Assembly: GCA_965197575.1 (NCBI GenBank)
Contig: OZ240214.1
Location: forward strand, 3,844,001 to 3,908,000
Direction of reading: 5' to 3'
Source of the DNA: VXOI01 sp965197575
Lineage (GTDB): Bacteria > Chloroflexota > Dehalococcoidia > Lucifugimonadales > UBA3495
DNA: 64,000 nt
Of this stretch, positions 8,178-17,187 are shown one piece after another. The notes beneath the pieces are model-generated. The model was not told the DNA's origin, searched no databases, and saw only the letters and a program-made list of their open reading frames with translations. Both the position numbers and the translations under genes were made by a program. Every line of letters starts with the position of its first letter. Within the stretch, counting starts at the first letter, position 1.

Positions 8178-9281
8178 TTACTGGAAAATGTCCAAAGGCA
8201 GGAACGCCGACACCACGAAGTTGGGCACGTCCACCACCTCGCTTACCTTCAGGTCTACCGCCACGCTGCATATGCAGTAGGCTTGCTCCCGGCTCCAGCC
8301 GCGCTCCATGAGCAGGTGAATCATGTTGAGCAGGGCTTGTCGGGAGGCCAGCGTGCCGTTTTCCGACTCGTTCCGGCCGTCGGCGATGCACATGCCGGTC
8401 GACGCCAGGAAGCGGCGCGGCGCAGCCATTTCGGGGCTGGTGAAGTAATCGTCCCGCTCGAAATAGGGGAAGTTGATGCCCCGCCCTGCCGCCTCGCCCT
8501 TGCGCACCTGGAAGCTCACGTGCAGGGTGCAGTCCATTTCGATGGCGGTGCCGCAGCACTCCGAATCGCCCTGGGCGTAGTGGGCGTCCCCGGCGGAAAA
8601 CAGTGCGCCGTCGGTAAACACCGGCAGCATCAGCCGCGTCCCGGCGGTCAGCTGCTTTATGTCCACGTTGCCGCCGTGTTCGCGGGGCGGGATGGTGCGC
8701 AGCCCCTCGGTGGCGAAGGGTTCGTGGGCGGGCACCGCCCCGGCCGGCGTGGGCCCGACCACCGCCCCGCCCCGGCGCAGCAGCTCTTCCTCCCGCAACA
8801 GGATCTCCTGCCGCAACACCCGCGACGGTGCGACGCCGATGGTGCCCATGAACGAGGCTTCGGGCACCCGCACGCCGGGAAGCTGCTCCGCTTGGGCGAA
8901 GCCGTCGCGCATCTCCCAGTGGACGATGAAGGGCTCGGTGTACAGGTCGCGCAGGAAGCCGAAGCCGGGAAGGATGGTGGTGAAGCCCCAGTTGGCGGGT
9001 TCGATGTTCAGGATGTTGATCTCCAGCAGATCGCCCGGCTCCGCGCCGTTCACGTAGACCGGCCCGGTGAGGGGATGCACCAGCCCCAGGTCGGTGTTGA
9101 GCAGGTCGGCGGCCTGCGTCGACGGATTGATCTGCATGTCGAAGGCGTTCCGCGTTTGCATCACCACTTCCTCGCCGGGGTCGGCGGCGACGGCGGGGGG
9201 GATGTCCGGGTGCCAGCGGTTGTGCCCCTTGTCCGGTTCGTCGCCGCATTGCTTGGTGTAGTCCAGCTCGATGGTCTTCAC
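8178..9281 (-). CDS. Acetamidase/formamidase family protein
   Basis: A 367-residue protein of the FmdA/AmdA family, which hydrolyses short amides such as formamide or acetamide to ammonia and the acid in the cytoplasm. Family features include the early HNRWHPDIPP motif, the PGEEVVMQTRNAFD segment, LTGPVYVNGAEPGDLLEINI, and the metal-site region SAGDAHYAQGDSECCGTAIE. Length matches the family. It is transcribed divergently from the DUF4349 lipoprotein gene. Co-occurrence with an importer of the LivFGHM class elsewhere in the window is compatible with amide uptake but does not prove it. Confidence 0.9.
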   Translation of the reverse strand: MKTIELDYTKQCGDEPDKGHNRWHPDIPPAVAADPGEEVVMQTRNAFDMQINPSTQAADLLNTDLGLVHPLTGPVYVNGAEPGDLLEINILNIEPANWGFTTILPGFGFLRDLYTEPFIVHWEMRDGFAQAEQLPGVRVPEASFMGTIGVAPSRVLRQEILLREEELLRRGGAVVGPTPAGAVPAHEPFATEGLRTIPPREHGGNVDIKQLTAGTRLMLPVFTDGALFSAGDAHYAQGDSECCGTAIEMDCTLHVSFQVRKGEAAGRGINFPYFERDDYFTSPEMAAPRRFLASTGMCIADGRNESENGTLASRQALLNMIHLLMERGWSREQAYCICSVAVDLKVSEVVDVPNFVVSAFLPLDIFQ

Positions 9282-9414
9282 TTGCTGCCTCTCACGTTGT
9301 CCGTTTTTAGCCGGTATTATAGAACAACGGGAACGATTGGCGACGTTTGAGCGTATTGTCTACAGAAGGCGCGGATGGCGGGCATGATGGGAAATCTACA
9401 TGGTGAAGGAAGAA

Positions 9415-11097
9415 ATGGCATTTAGCCGAAGGGCCATACTAACCGCTGTCTCTATATTGTTCCTCTTGATTGTTGCGCTGCCGGGCTGTGGTGGGGCCGA
9501 TACTGAAACAGACTCGTATCAGATAGCCTCTGAAGGCGCGGATGGCGCTGCCGGCGCTGCCGGACCTGCGGGTGCCGCGGCGGCCACTGCCGCGCCTAGG
9601 CAGCCGTGGCCGACGCCCGCCGCCGCGCCAGCGGCCGTGCCCACGGGCGTCCCCCGCCCCTCCAGTCAAAAAGCCCCGGCGGCCACCGCCGCTCCGGCTG
9701 CCACCCGAGTCCCCGCCCCGGCTGCGAGGCCCGGTGCGGACAAGGTGCAGGCGTCGCTGGCCGCCCAGAACCGGATCATCGTCCACACCGGCGACATGCT
9801 GCTGGTGGTGGACGACGTGGCCGGTTCCGTCGACCGGGTCATTTCTCTGGCCCGGGAGTCCGGCGGCTGGGTGGTCAGTTCCGACCGCTCTTCCCGGCAC
9901 AGCGGCTTTGTGGCCGTCCGCGTTCCCGCCGGTTCGTTGACCGAGGTCATGGAACGCTTGGAAAACATGGCAATCGACGTGAAGTCGCGTTCCCTGTCGA
10001 GCCAGGACGTGACCGACGAGTACGTGGACAGCCAGTCGCGCCTGACCAGCCTGCGCGAGACCGAGGCCGCCCTGCTGGGGCTGCTGGCCCGGGCCGAGGA
10101 TGTGGAAGACGCCCTCGAAGTGCAGCGGGAGATCACCCAACTGCAAGTGCAGATCGAAGAGTTGCAGGGGCGCATCAACTTCCTGCAAGAAACCGCCGCC
10201 TACTCCCTGCTGAACGTCAGGCTGGAGCTCTCCACCGTTTCGATGCCGGTGGACGTTGGCCCCGACGGCGCGTTCCGGGTGGGCCAGTCCATTCGCTTCC
10301 GCGCCACCTTCCAACCCCCCGAGGGTATCGAAGAATTTTCCTTTGTTTGGGACTTCGGCGACGGGTCGCGGGAGGGAGGAAGGGGCTCGGCGCCCAAGGC
10401 CGACGACCCCGGCAGCCGGGTCACCTCGTCGGTGGGCCACGTCTACGCCGAAGAAGGGGACTACATCGCCAGAATTACGCTGAACGGCGCGGGTGAGGCG
10501 GGCCTGGCCGAAGGTTCCGACGCCCTCATCGCCTCGGTCACCAGGGTGCCGGTTATCGAAGCCTTCGCCGGAGATGACCGCGTGGTGGACGAGGGCGACG
10601 AGGTCGATTACCGGGCGTCGTTCACCAGACCGGAGGGACTCTGGGACTTCCAGTTCCGGTGGGACTTCGGCGACGGCACCCCCACCGTTACCGGCAATCC
10701 CGACGAGGGCGCCACCCGCGCCGGAGTGGTCCACTCCTACGCGGACCACCGGCCGCAGCCGTATACTGCCACATTCACCGTGTCCGCCATGAGCGACGCG
10801 GGCAGAGTATCCGGCTCCAGTTCGTTCGGGGTGCGGGTCAACGAGTCCGTCGGGCTGGTCGTGGGCGGTTGGGACTTCGGGGGCACCGGAAAGGCGGCGC
10901 TTCGGGCGCTGTCGGCGGTGGGTCGGGCCTTGGTGACGGCACTCATCTGGGTGGGTATTTTCAGCCCCGTCTGGCTCATTGTCGGCGGCTTCCTGGTCTA
11001 CGGCGCCAGGCGGCGCCGGGCGAGAGAGGACGCGCGACAGCCGGTGCCTGGTGCGCCGGAGGGGATCCCGCCAGTAGACCCGACGATCAGGGAGTAG
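9415..11097 (+). CDS. DUF4349 lipoprotein with two PKD domains
   Basis: A secreted lipoprotein of about 560 residues. A signal peptide ends at a lipobox (LPGC), then follows a low-complexity Ala/Pro linker. A DUF4349 domain with its coiled-coil (VDDVAGSVDRVISLARESGGWV to QVQIEELQGRINFLQETAAYSLLNVRL) spans about residues 120-275. Two PKD-like domains carry FVWDFGDGS and FRWDFGDGT. A final hydrophobic helix (VTALIWVGIFSPVWLIVGGFLVYG) and basic tail anchor the C-terminus. The ATG at 9415 is preferred because AAGGAAG lies just before it; an ATG at 9400 is in frame. PKD domains suggest a surface or scaffold role. This is family knowledge, not proof of function. Confidence 0.82.
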   Translation: MAFSRRAILTAVSILFLLIVALPGCGGADTETDSYQIASEGADGAAGAAGPAGAAAATAAPRQPWPTPAAAPAAVPTGVPRPSSQKAPAATAAPAATRVPAPAARPGADKVQASLAAQNRIIVHTGDMLLVVDDVAGSVDRVISLARESGGWVVSSDRSSRHSGFVAVRVPAGSLTEVMERLENMAIDVKSRSLSSQDVTDEYVDSQSRLTSLRETEAALLGLLARAEDVEDALEVQREITQLQVQIEELQGRINFLQETAAYSLLNVRLELSTVSMPVDVGPDGAFRVGQSIRFRATFQPPEGIEEFSFVWDFGDGSREGGRGSAPKADDPGSRVTSSVGHVYAEEGDYIARITLNGAGEAGLAEGSDALIASVTRVPVIEAFAGDDRVVDEGDEVDYRASFTRPEGLWDFQFRWDFGDGTPTVTGNPDEGATRAGVVHSYADHRPQPYTATFTVSAMSDAGRVSGSSSFGVRVNESVGLVVGGWDFGGTGKAALRALSAVGRALVTALIWVGIFSPVWLIVGGFLVYGARRRRAREDARQPVPGAPEGIPPVDPTIRE

Positions 11098-11137
11098 GCA
11101 GGAGCCAGCGCCTGTAATCGCCCCGCCGTCGATAGAG

Positions 11138-11143
11138 TATAAT
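11138..11143 (+). promoter_or_regulatory. TATAAT -10 box, probably for a leaderless transcript
   Basis: A perfect TATAAT ends seven bases before the GTG at 11151, and there is no ribosome site between them. The transcript would start at or next to the start codon. Confidence 0.45.
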
Positions 11144-11150
11144 CGCCGGT

Positions 11151-11504
11151 GTGGGGACTTGGACGCTCCTCGAATACCTGCAAGCGGGAGCATACACCGC
11201 TATCATGCTCGCCGTCTTGGGAGTGCCGCAAATGCTGTCCAGCTACTTCGACCTCAGAGAACGCCGCGAACGCCGCGAACAACTCGGCTTGGAAGAAGAG
11301 CGCCGCCGTCAGGATGCGGAGACGGCGGAGCGCCGCCATCAGGAAATGATGGCCCTGATGATCACGCTGAACAACGGGAGAAATCGGCAAGACGTCCAAG
11401 ACCAGAGCGAACTCATCCGCATCCTCCAGCAAGCCGTGGCAGACCTTCAGGCCGAAAACGCCAGGCTGCGCCAGCAAAACGGTAACGGCAACTCCACAAC
11501 CTAG
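11151..11504 (+). CDS. Small membrane-anchored coiled-coil protein
   Basis: A 117-residue protein with one N-terminal hydrophobic segment (about residues 12-30) followed by a long charged, heptad-rich helix (RERRERREQLGLEEERRRQ to LQQAVADLQAENARLRQQ). The likely topology is a membrane anchor with a cytoplasmic coiled coil. The GTG start lacks a ribosome site but has a TATAAT box seven bases upstream. The family is not recognised. It lies directly before the LLM oxidoreductase gene, with 17 bases between, but no functional link is evident. Confidence 0.65.
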   Translation: MGTWTLLEYLQAGAYTAIMLAVLGVPQMLSSYFDLRERRERREQLGLEEERRRQDAETAERRHQEMMALMITLNNGRNRQDVQDQSELIRILQQAVADLQAENARLRQQNGNGNSTT

Positions 11505-11521
11505 CTTTCAGGAGGTTAGTC

Positions 11522-12388
11522 ATGCAACTGGGCGCAATATTCCCTCAGACCGAGATCGGAGCGGACCCGGCCGGTGTCCGCGACTTCGCGCAGGCGGCGG
11601 AGGACCTGGGCTACGAGCATCTGCTGGTCTTCGACCACGTGTTGGGGGCCGACACCAGCAAGCGGGAAGGCTGGGACCGCCCCTATAGCTCGGTGGACAT
11701 GTTCCACGAGCCGTTCGTGCTGTTCGGCTATCTGGGGGCCATCACCGAGAAGCTGGAATTCGTGACCGGGGTGCTGATCCTGGGCCAGCGGCAGACGGCG
11801 TTGGTGGCCAAGCAGGCCGCCGAGGTCGACGTGCTCACCGGCGGTCGGCTGCGGCTGGGCATCGGCATCGGCTGGAACTACGTGGAGTACGAGGCTCTCG
11901 GTGAGCGGTTCAGCAACCGCGGACGGCGCAGCGAAGAGCAGATGGAGCTGATGCGCCAACTGTGGACCAACGAGGTCGTGGACTACCACGGGCGCTACCA
12001 CAACGTGACCCACGCCGGCATCAACCCCCTGCCGGTGCAACAACCGATACCCATCTGGATCGGCGGCGGCGCGCCCCAGGTGGTGCAGCGCATCGGCCGC
12101 ATGGGCGACGGCTGGTTCCCCCAGTTCCAGCCTGATAGCGAAGGGGCCGAGCGCATCGCCGAAATGCGCCAGTACGCTAAGGATGCGGGCCGCGACCCGT
12201 CGGCCATCGGCATCGAGGGCCGCGTCGGCATAGCCACCGACAACCAGGACAACTGGCAGAAGCTGGCCGAATCATGGGCCGAGGTAGGGGCGACCCACTT
12301 GTCGGTCAACACCATGCGAGCCGGACTGGAGGGCCCCGACCAGCACATCGAGGCCATCCGCCGCTTCAAGGAGACCGTCTCCGGGTAG
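11522..12388 (+). CDS. LLM class F420-dependent oxidoreductase
   Basis: A 288-residue TIM-barrel protein of the bacterial luciferase-like superfamily. Key segments are the N-terminal QLGAIFPQTEIGADP, the LLVFDHVLGAD strand, FVTGVLILGQRQTALVAKQAAEVDVLTGGRLRLGIGIGWN, and IPIWIGGGAPQVVQRIGRMGDGWFP, all typical of F420-dependent members (TIGR03619-like). Such enzymes reduce or oxidise organic substrates using F420 or FMN; the substrate is unknown. A strong ribosome site (CAGGAGG) precedes the ATG. A second, less similar luciferase-family gene lies at 36953. Confidence 0.9.
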   Translation: MQLGAIFPQTEIGADPAGVRDFAQAAEDLGYEHLLVFDHVLGADTSKREGWDRPYSSVDMFHEPFVLFGYLGAITEKLEFVTGVLILGQRQTALVAKQAAEVDVLTGGRLRLGIGIGWNYVEYEALGERFSNRGRRSEEQMELMRQLWTNEVVDYHGRYHNVTHAGINPLPVQQPIPIWIGGGAPQVVQRIGRMGDGWFPQFQPDSEGAERIAEMRQYAKDAGRDPSAIGIEGRVGIATDNQDNWQKLAESWAEVGATHLSVNTMRAGLEGPDQHIEAIRRFKETVSG

Positions 12389-12406
12389 GTTTTCAGGGCG
12401 GTTTTC

Positions 12407-12466
12407 AACACAGAGGGCACAGAGAAAAATTAAGAAAATCTCTGTGCTCTCTGTGTACTCTGTGTT
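12407..12466. repeat. Intergenic inverted repeat (CACAGAG type)
   Basis: Two 17-bp arms (12409-12425 and 12439-12455) pair with one mismatch around an AT-rich loop, and a further ACTCTGTGT repeat follows. It lies in the 232-base gap between convergent genes, so it could fold in either transcript. A related, less perfect palindrome occurs at 13831-13890. Confidence 0.6.
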
Positions 12467-12620
12467 TAATTAGGACACGGGCAAAAGACTTCTGCTATTC
12501 TTCCCGCCGATGGCGTTGCCTGGTCCCCACGCGATAATGCCAATCGGGTTTTTCCCGCTGGTTACCGCATCCGACATTTCCATTTCCGCCTCCTCAATTT
12601 TGGCTTCCGCCGCCGGAATC

Positions 12621-13808
12621 TTAGTCCCGGAACAGCAGCAGCACCCGGTCGAGGATGCGGTTGCCGACTTCATACTTGGTGAGCAGGGGCAGCTCTTCGG
12701 CGTTCAACTCGCGGTCAATGAGGGTGACGCGGTTGGTGTCGGTCCCGAAACCGCTGTCTTCTCCGGTGATGTCGTTGGCGGCGATGAGGTCGAGGGACTT
12801 GGCGGTCACTTTGGCGGCGGCGTTGGCGACGAGGTTTTCGCTCTCGGCGGCGAAACCCACGCGCACGAAATCGCCCCGCGCGGAGGCCAGAATGTCGGTG
12901 GTGCGGGCCAGGGGGATGCTCAGTTCATCGTCGGTCTTCTTGATTTTCTGGTCTGCGGCGGACAGAGGACGGTAGTCGGCCACCGCCGCGGCCATGATGA
13001 GAGCGTCGGCCTCCGGGGTCCGGGCCAGCACGGCGTCGCACATCTGTTGCGCCGTGCTGACCGGCACCACCTCCACCAGCGGCGGGATGGGCAGGCCTTT
13101 GGCCGCGCTCACCAGCACCACCCGCGCCCCCCGATCCCGGGCCGCCTCGGCCAGCGCGTAGCCCATCTTGCCCGACGAGTGGTTGGTGATCACCCGCACC
13201 GGGTCGATGGGCTCGGCGGTGCCCCCGGCGCTCACCACCACGGTGCGTCCGGCTAGGTCGCCGTCGCGGCCAAGCGCGTAGGCGATGTAGCCCAGCAGTT
13301 CCGGCGTTTCCAGCAGCCGCCCCATTCCCATCAGCCCGGAGGCCAGCCTGCCCGCGCCCGGCCCGGCTATCACCGCGCCCCTTTCGCGCAGCTTGGCCAG
13401 ATTCTCTTGGGTGGCCGGGTGGTCGTACATGTCGCCGTCCATCGCCGGGGCCACCACCAGAGGCCCGTTGAAGGCGACCGCCGTGGTGGTGAGGGCGTCG
13501 TCGGCAAGACCCAGGGCCAGCTTGGCGATGCAATGCACCGTGGCCGGCGCGATCACCAGCACGTCGGCGGAATGGGCCAGCGCAACGTGCTCGACGCTGT
13601 ATTCGGAGTCGGGGTCGAAGGAGTCGGTGACGACGGCGCGGTGGGTCAGGCTGCGGAAGGCTAAGGGCGTGACAAACCGGGTGGCCCCGTAGCTCATAAT
13701 GGTGTCCACCAGCGCGCCCGCCTGCACCAGCTTGCTCGCCAGGTCCAGGGCCTTGTAGCAGGCGATGCTGCCGGTAACGCCCAATACCACGCGCTTGCCG
13801 CTTAACAC
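12621..13808 (-). CDS. coaBC: Bifunctional phosphopantothenoylcysteine decarboxylase / phosphopantothenate-cysteine ligase
   Basis: CoaBC makes phosphopantetheine for coenzyme A. The N-terminal flavoprotein half has LGVTGSIACYKA, the catalytic His in VEHVALAHSAD (residue 74, E. coli His75) and PAMDGDMYDHPATQENL. The C-terminal ligase half has SAGGTAEPIDPVRVITNHSSGKMG and AAAVADYRP. Two residues known from E. coli Dfp differ here: the Asn of PAMN is Asp124, and the Cys of the ACG clamp is Ser (LASG). The GTG at 13808 is chosen because GGGAGGA lies seven bases upstream; a TTG at 13832 is weaker. It lies about 80 bases after coaX on the same strand. Confidence 0.93.
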   Translation of the reverse strand: MLSGKRVVLGVTGSIACYKALDLASKLVQAGALVDTIMSYGATRFVTPLAFRSLTHRAVVTDSFDPDSEYSVEHVALAHSADVLVIAPATVHCIAKLALGLADDALTTTAVAFNGPLVVAPAMDGDMYDHPATQENLAKLRERGAVIAGPGAGRLASGLMGMGRLLETPELLGYIAYALGRDGDLAGRTVVVSAGGTAEPIDPVRVITNHSSGKMGYALAEAARDRGARVVLVSAAKGLPIPPLVEVVPVSTAQQMCDAVLARTPEADALIMAAAVADYRPLSAADQKIKKTDDELSIPLARTTDILASARGDFVRVGFAAESENLVANAAAKVTAKSLDLIAANDITGEDSGFGTDTNRVTLIDRELNAEELPLLTKYEVGNRILDRVLLLFRD

Positions 13809-13830
13809 GCCGCTATCCTCCCTTAATTTC

Positions 13831-13890
13831 AACGCCGAGTGCGCCTAGAACGCAGAGATTTTCATTTATTTTCTTGGCGCTCTCGGCGTT
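13831..13890. repeat. Imperfect palindrome between coaX and coaBC
   Basis: AACGCCGAG (13831-13839) pairs with CTCGGCGTT (13882-13890), and the inner TGCGCC/GGCGCT extends the stem. The sequence resembles the repeat at 12407-12466 and half-copies near 1207-1236 (CGTTCTCTGCGTACTCGG). It separates two genes of the same pathway. Confidence 0.5.
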
Positions 13891-14708
13891 TAATCCGCTC
13901 CCCGGTTCATTCTATAAATCCGGCGCAGGCCGATCAGGGTGAGGTCGGGGTTGATGACGTCGAATACGCCGGTCTCTCTGGATATTATACTGGCTAGCCC
14001 GCCGGTGGCTACGACGTAGGCTGCTCCGCCCAACTCCCGCTTGATGCGGCCCACCAGCCCCTTCACCAGCTCGGCGTACCCCAAGACCAGCCCGGCCTGT
14101 AGCGCGGCGGTGGTGTTCTGGCCGATGGCAGACGGCGGCGGCGTTAGCTCGACCCGCCGCAGCTGCGAGGTGTTGAGGAACAGCGCTTCCGCCGCCACGC
14201 TGATGCCCGGGGCGATGGCCCCGCCGAGGTAAACGCCGTCGCTGGCGATCACGTCGAACACCGTGGCGGTGCCGAAGTCCACGATGATGGTGGGGAAGCC
14301 GTACAGCATCTTCGCGGCCACAGCGTCGGCGATACGGTCGGCGCCCACGTCCCGGGGATTGTCGTAGCCTATTTCGAGTCCGGTCTCCACGGCCCCGGTG
14401 ACGGTCAGCGGCTCGACCTTGAAGTAGGAACGGGCCACCGACTCGAAAACCCCGGTCAAGGGAGGCACCACGCTACAGATGCAAACGTCGCTGACCTCCG
14501 CCCGGTCGATGGAGTTGAGCTGCAACAGGTTGGTCAGCAGCAGCCCGTACTCGTCGGCGGAGCGCCGCGAGTCGGTGGCGATCCGCAGGGTGGTAGCAAG
14601 CTCCTCCCCTGAGTCCTGCCCGCCCGCGGGTTGCCCGGCCGCGTCCTGCTCAGAACGAAACACGCCCATCGTAACCATAGTGTTGCCGATGTCGATAGCC
14701 AGAAGCAT
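13890..14708 (-). CDS. coaX: Type III pantothenate kinase
   Basis: CoaX phosphorylates pantothenate, the first step of coenzyme A synthesis. The 272-residue protein starts MLLAIDIGNT, the phosphate-binding motif of the ASKHA fold, and carries DVGADRIADAVA, the DFGTATVFD motif and GGAIAPGI. An insertion of about 15 residues after residue 18 (EQDAAGQPAGGQDSGEE) makes it slightly longer than usual. The start is the ATG at 14708: a TATAAT box lies six bases upstream with no ribosome site, suggesting a leaderless message. It sits upstream of coaBC on the same strand. Confidence 0.94.
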   Translation of the reverse strand: MLLAIDIGNTMVTMGVFRSEQDAAGQPAGGQDSGEELATTLRIATDSRRSADEYGLLLTNLLQLNSIDRAEVSDVCICSVVPPLTGVFESVARSYFKVEPLTVTGAVETGLEIGYDNPRDVGADRIADAVAAKMLYGFPTIIVDFGTATVFDVIASDGVYLGGAIAPGISVAAEALFLNTSQLRRVELTPPPSAIGQNTTAALQAGLVLGYAELVKGLVGRIKRELGGAAYVVATGGLASIISRETGVFDVINPDLTLIGLRRIYRMNRGAD

Positions 14709-14714
14709 CTGCCG

Positions 14715-14720
14715 ATTATA
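14715..14720 (-). promoter_or_regulatory. TATAAT -10 box of coaX, probably leaderless
   Basis: On the minus strand, TATAAT is followed by CGGCAG and then the ATG of coaX. The expected transcription start falls on or next to the start codon. Confidence 0.5.
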
Positions 14721-14783
14721 AGCCACCCCCCAAACCCCGGCAACGCGGCAGCCCAAGTCGGCGGGTCCGGCCTTTTAGGTCGC

Positions 14784-15485
14784 TCAGGGGTCGGCCCGAC
14801 GGAACCTTGCGACCGGCAGCATGACCAGGAAGGCGACCGCAAGTACGGCGATGCTGCCGGCGGCCTCGGTATTGGTGGTGATGTCGCTCGTGCAAAAGGA
14901 CCGAGTGCCACCGCCGCTTACGGTGGCGCTGAGTACGCCGGGGGTCTTGGGATCGGGCAGGGACTCCCAGCGGGACTGTAAGTCCGGGCCTCTGGTCTGG
15001 GTCCAACACCGGGGCTCCGAGTCCTGCGCCAGCAGGAGCGTATAGAAACTGAAACCTACCGTAACAGCAATCAACAGCCCCGCGACCGCGGCCGGCAAGG
15101 TGCCGGTCAAGAAAGCGGCGGGCAGGCGGCGCGAGGCAGTCAGGCTTCTGACCGCGGCAAACCAGATAACGAAAGTGGCGGGCAAAAATGCCAGGGTTAC
15201 CAGCGAGAAGGCGGAGAAGCTCGCGATTAAAGAGAGCAGCCCGAGAGCCAACAGCAGACCGCCACGGGTCCCCGGGTTTGGCGCCCCGGATGCTATGAGG
15301 ACCAGGGCGTAGGGCGTTAGGTAGATCAGGGTGAACGCGATGTGTCCGGCCAGTTGGGGGATGGCCTCCGGTTCCTCGGACAGCGCGAACCTCAAAAAAC
15401 CCAAAGCGATTGCGGGAACGATACCTAAAATGCTCCCGACTACGGCCGCTCGAGCCCCGCGTCCGGCATCCCGAACATCTCCCAT
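14784..15485 (-). CDS. Multi-pass membrane protein of unknown function
   Basis: A 233-residue protein with about six hydrophobic segments, the last near the C-terminus (GSIAVLAVAFLVMLPVARF). Between segments five and six is a polar, probably external, loop of roughly 60 residues containing two Cys (PRCW; SFCTSD) that could form a disulfide. The start at 15485 is chosen because AAGGA lies about ten bases upstream; an upstream in-frame start at 15572 would add 29 basic residues with no ribosome site. The family is not recognised. It is divergent from the radical SAM gene. Confidence 0.65.
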   Translation of the reverse strand: MGDVRDAGRGARAAVVGSILGIVPAIALGFLRFALSEEPEAIPQLAGHIAFTLIYLTPYALVLIASGAPNPGTRGGLLLALGLLSLIASFSAFSLVTLAFLPATFVIWFAAVRSLTASRRLPAAFLTGTLPAAVAGLLIAVTVGFSFYTLLLAQDSEPRCWTQTRGPDLQSRWESLPDPKTPGVLSATVSGGGTRSFCTSDITTNTEAAGSIAVLAVAFLVMLPVARFRRADP

Positions 15486-15688
15486 AATTATTACGTCCTT
15501 TGTTCGTCGCAAACCAAGACCCGGTGAGAGAACGCCTCTCAATAGTATTTGCTTTGTTCCGAAAGAGCGCAAGTGAACGGAGTGTCATAACAGGCTGGAG
15601 GAGAGGGCCTCAAGGCGGCAGGTGTCCCATCCGGCAACGTGTTAGACTCTGGCACGGACAGGCAGAACGGATTGGAGACTGGACGCTG

Positions 15689-17140
15689 ATGGCTATCGAC
15701 GGCAGGCCCAAGAAGCAGGACTCGGACTACATCTTCTACGAACTGACCCGCAGCATTTGCCCCCGCTGCCTGGAGCCCATCGACGCCCAGATATTGATCC
15801 AAGCGCCGCCCGTACCGATTCCAGGAGGCGGCGCAGTCAACAAAGGCGGCGTCATCATGCGCAAGAGGTGCGCCGACCATGGATGGTTTGAGTCCCTCAT
15901 CAGCTCGGACGCCGAAATGTATCTCGGTTCCCTGCGCTACAACAAGCCGGGCACGATGCCGCTGGGCTTTAGCACCGAGGTGCTCGACGGTTGCCCCAAG
16001 GACTGCGGGCTGTGCCCAGAGCACAAGCAGCACACCTGCCTGGGTCTGATCGAGGTCAACAGCCATTGCAACCTCGACTGCCCGGTCTGTTTCGCCGACG
16101 CCCAGCCGGGGTTCAGCCTTTCTATGGCCCAGGTGGAGCGGATGCTGGACCGTTTCATCCAGTTGGAGGGCGAGCCGGAGGTGGTGCAGTTCAGCGGCGG
16201 CGAGCCGACGATTCACCCGGAAATCCTGCCCATGCTGCGGTTGGCCTTCGACAAGGGCATCCCCGTGGTCATGCTCAACACCAACGGCATACGCATCGCC
16301 AAGGACGACCGTTTCCTGGCCGGTCTGGCCGACGTCGGCCCCACCATATACCTCCAATTCGACGGCTTCTCGACCCAGACTCATCAGGCCATCCGCGGCC
16401 AGGACCTCCTGGACATCAAGCTGAAGGCGCTGGACCGGCTGGCCCAAGCCAAGCTCGACGTGGTCTTGGTCCCGGCCATCGAGAAGGGGGTGAACCACGA
16501 CGAGATCGGCGACATCGTAAGGTTCGGGATCGAGCACCCGGCCGTCCACGGCATTGCCTTCCAGCCCGTGACCCACTCGGGCCGGTACGCCCCCTTCGAC
16601 CCGATGGACCGGGAGACCGTCGCCGACGTCATACACGGCGTCGCCGAGCAGACCGGCGGCATGTTCGTGGCCAGCGACTTCATTCCGGTGCCCTGTTGCC
16701 ATCCAACCTGCCGGTCGGCCACCTACGCCTACGTCGAGAACGGGGAGGTGACGCCGCTGCCGAGGGTGCTGGACGTCGACAAGTATCTCGACTACATCAC
16801 CAACCGGACGATTCCCGAAATCCGCCCCGAGATTCTGGAGGCGCTGGAGGGCCTGTGGTCGGCGTCTTCCGTGCCGGGCACGGACGCGGCGGCCCGGCGC
16901 TTCGACTGTGCCGCGTGCAATCTGTCCTTCTCCAACGAAACGGCCTACCTCAAGAACCACGTATTTATGATCGTGGTGCAGGGCTTCGCCGACCCGTTCA
17001 CCATGGACCTGAAGGCGCTGATGAAGTGCTGCGTGGGGGAGCTGGTCCCGGACGGCCGCGTCATCCCCTTCTGCGCCTACAACAGCGCCGGATACCGCGA
17101 GCGGGTGCGCGCGGCGCTGACCGAGGGGAAAATGAAGTGA
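15689..17140 (+). CDS. Radical SAM protein of the tetraether lipid synthase (Tes/GDGT-MAS) type
   Basis: A 483-residue radical SAM enzyme. From the ATG at 15689 it has an N-terminal CPRC knuckle (C24, C27) with C61 (KRCADHG), a CPKDCGLCPEHKQHTC cluster (C102, C106, C109, C117), the radical SAM motif CNLDCPVC (C127, C131, C134), GGEP at 170-173, and C-terminal PCCHPTC, DCAAC and KCC/FCAYN cysteines. This order of cysteine clusters matches my memory of archaeal Tes (MJ0619), which joins lipid chains by C-C coupling to make membrane-spanning tetraethers. Homologs occur in bacteria, and some may act on other substrates. The next gene encodes an Lgt-like protein, a fitting lipid context. Family likely; activity unproven. 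Confidence 0.78.
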   Translation: MAIDGRPKKQDSDYIFYELTRSICPRCLEPIDAQILIQAPPVPIPGGGAVNKGGVIMRKRCADHGWFESLISSDAEMYLGSLRYNKPGTMPLGFSTEVLDGCPKDCGLCPEHKQHTCLGLIEVNSHCNLDCPVCFADAQPGFSLSMAQVERMLDRFIQLEGEPEVVQFSGGEPTIHPEILPMLRLAFDKGIPVVMLNTNGIRIAKDDRFLAGLADVGPTIYLQFDGFSTQTHQAIRGQDLLDIKLKALDRLAQAKLDVVLVPAIEKGVNHDEIGDIVRFGIEHPAVHGIAFQPVTHSGRYAPFDPMDRETVADVIHGVAEQTGGMFVASDFIPVPCCHPTCRSATYAYVENGEVTPLPRVLDVDKYLDYITNRTIPEIRPEILEALEGLWSASSVPGTDAAARRFDCAACNLSFSNETAYLKNHVFMIVVQGFADPFTMDLKALMKCCVGELVPDGRVIPFCAYNSAGYRERVRAALTEGKMK

Positions 17141-17187
17141 GCCCGCGCGACTCGCGGCCCGGACCGCGGCGGGCAGGCGTCTGAAGA

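Noticed and set aside
9439..11193. 584-codon minus-strand frame opposite the DUF4349 protein
   Set aside because: No recognisable motifs; the plus-strand protein has a lipobox, DUF4349 and PKD motifs.
12474..12575. Small minus-strand frame after coaBC (rpoZ-like position)
   Set aside because: The translated sequence does not resemble the omega subunit or any family, and there is no ribosome site.
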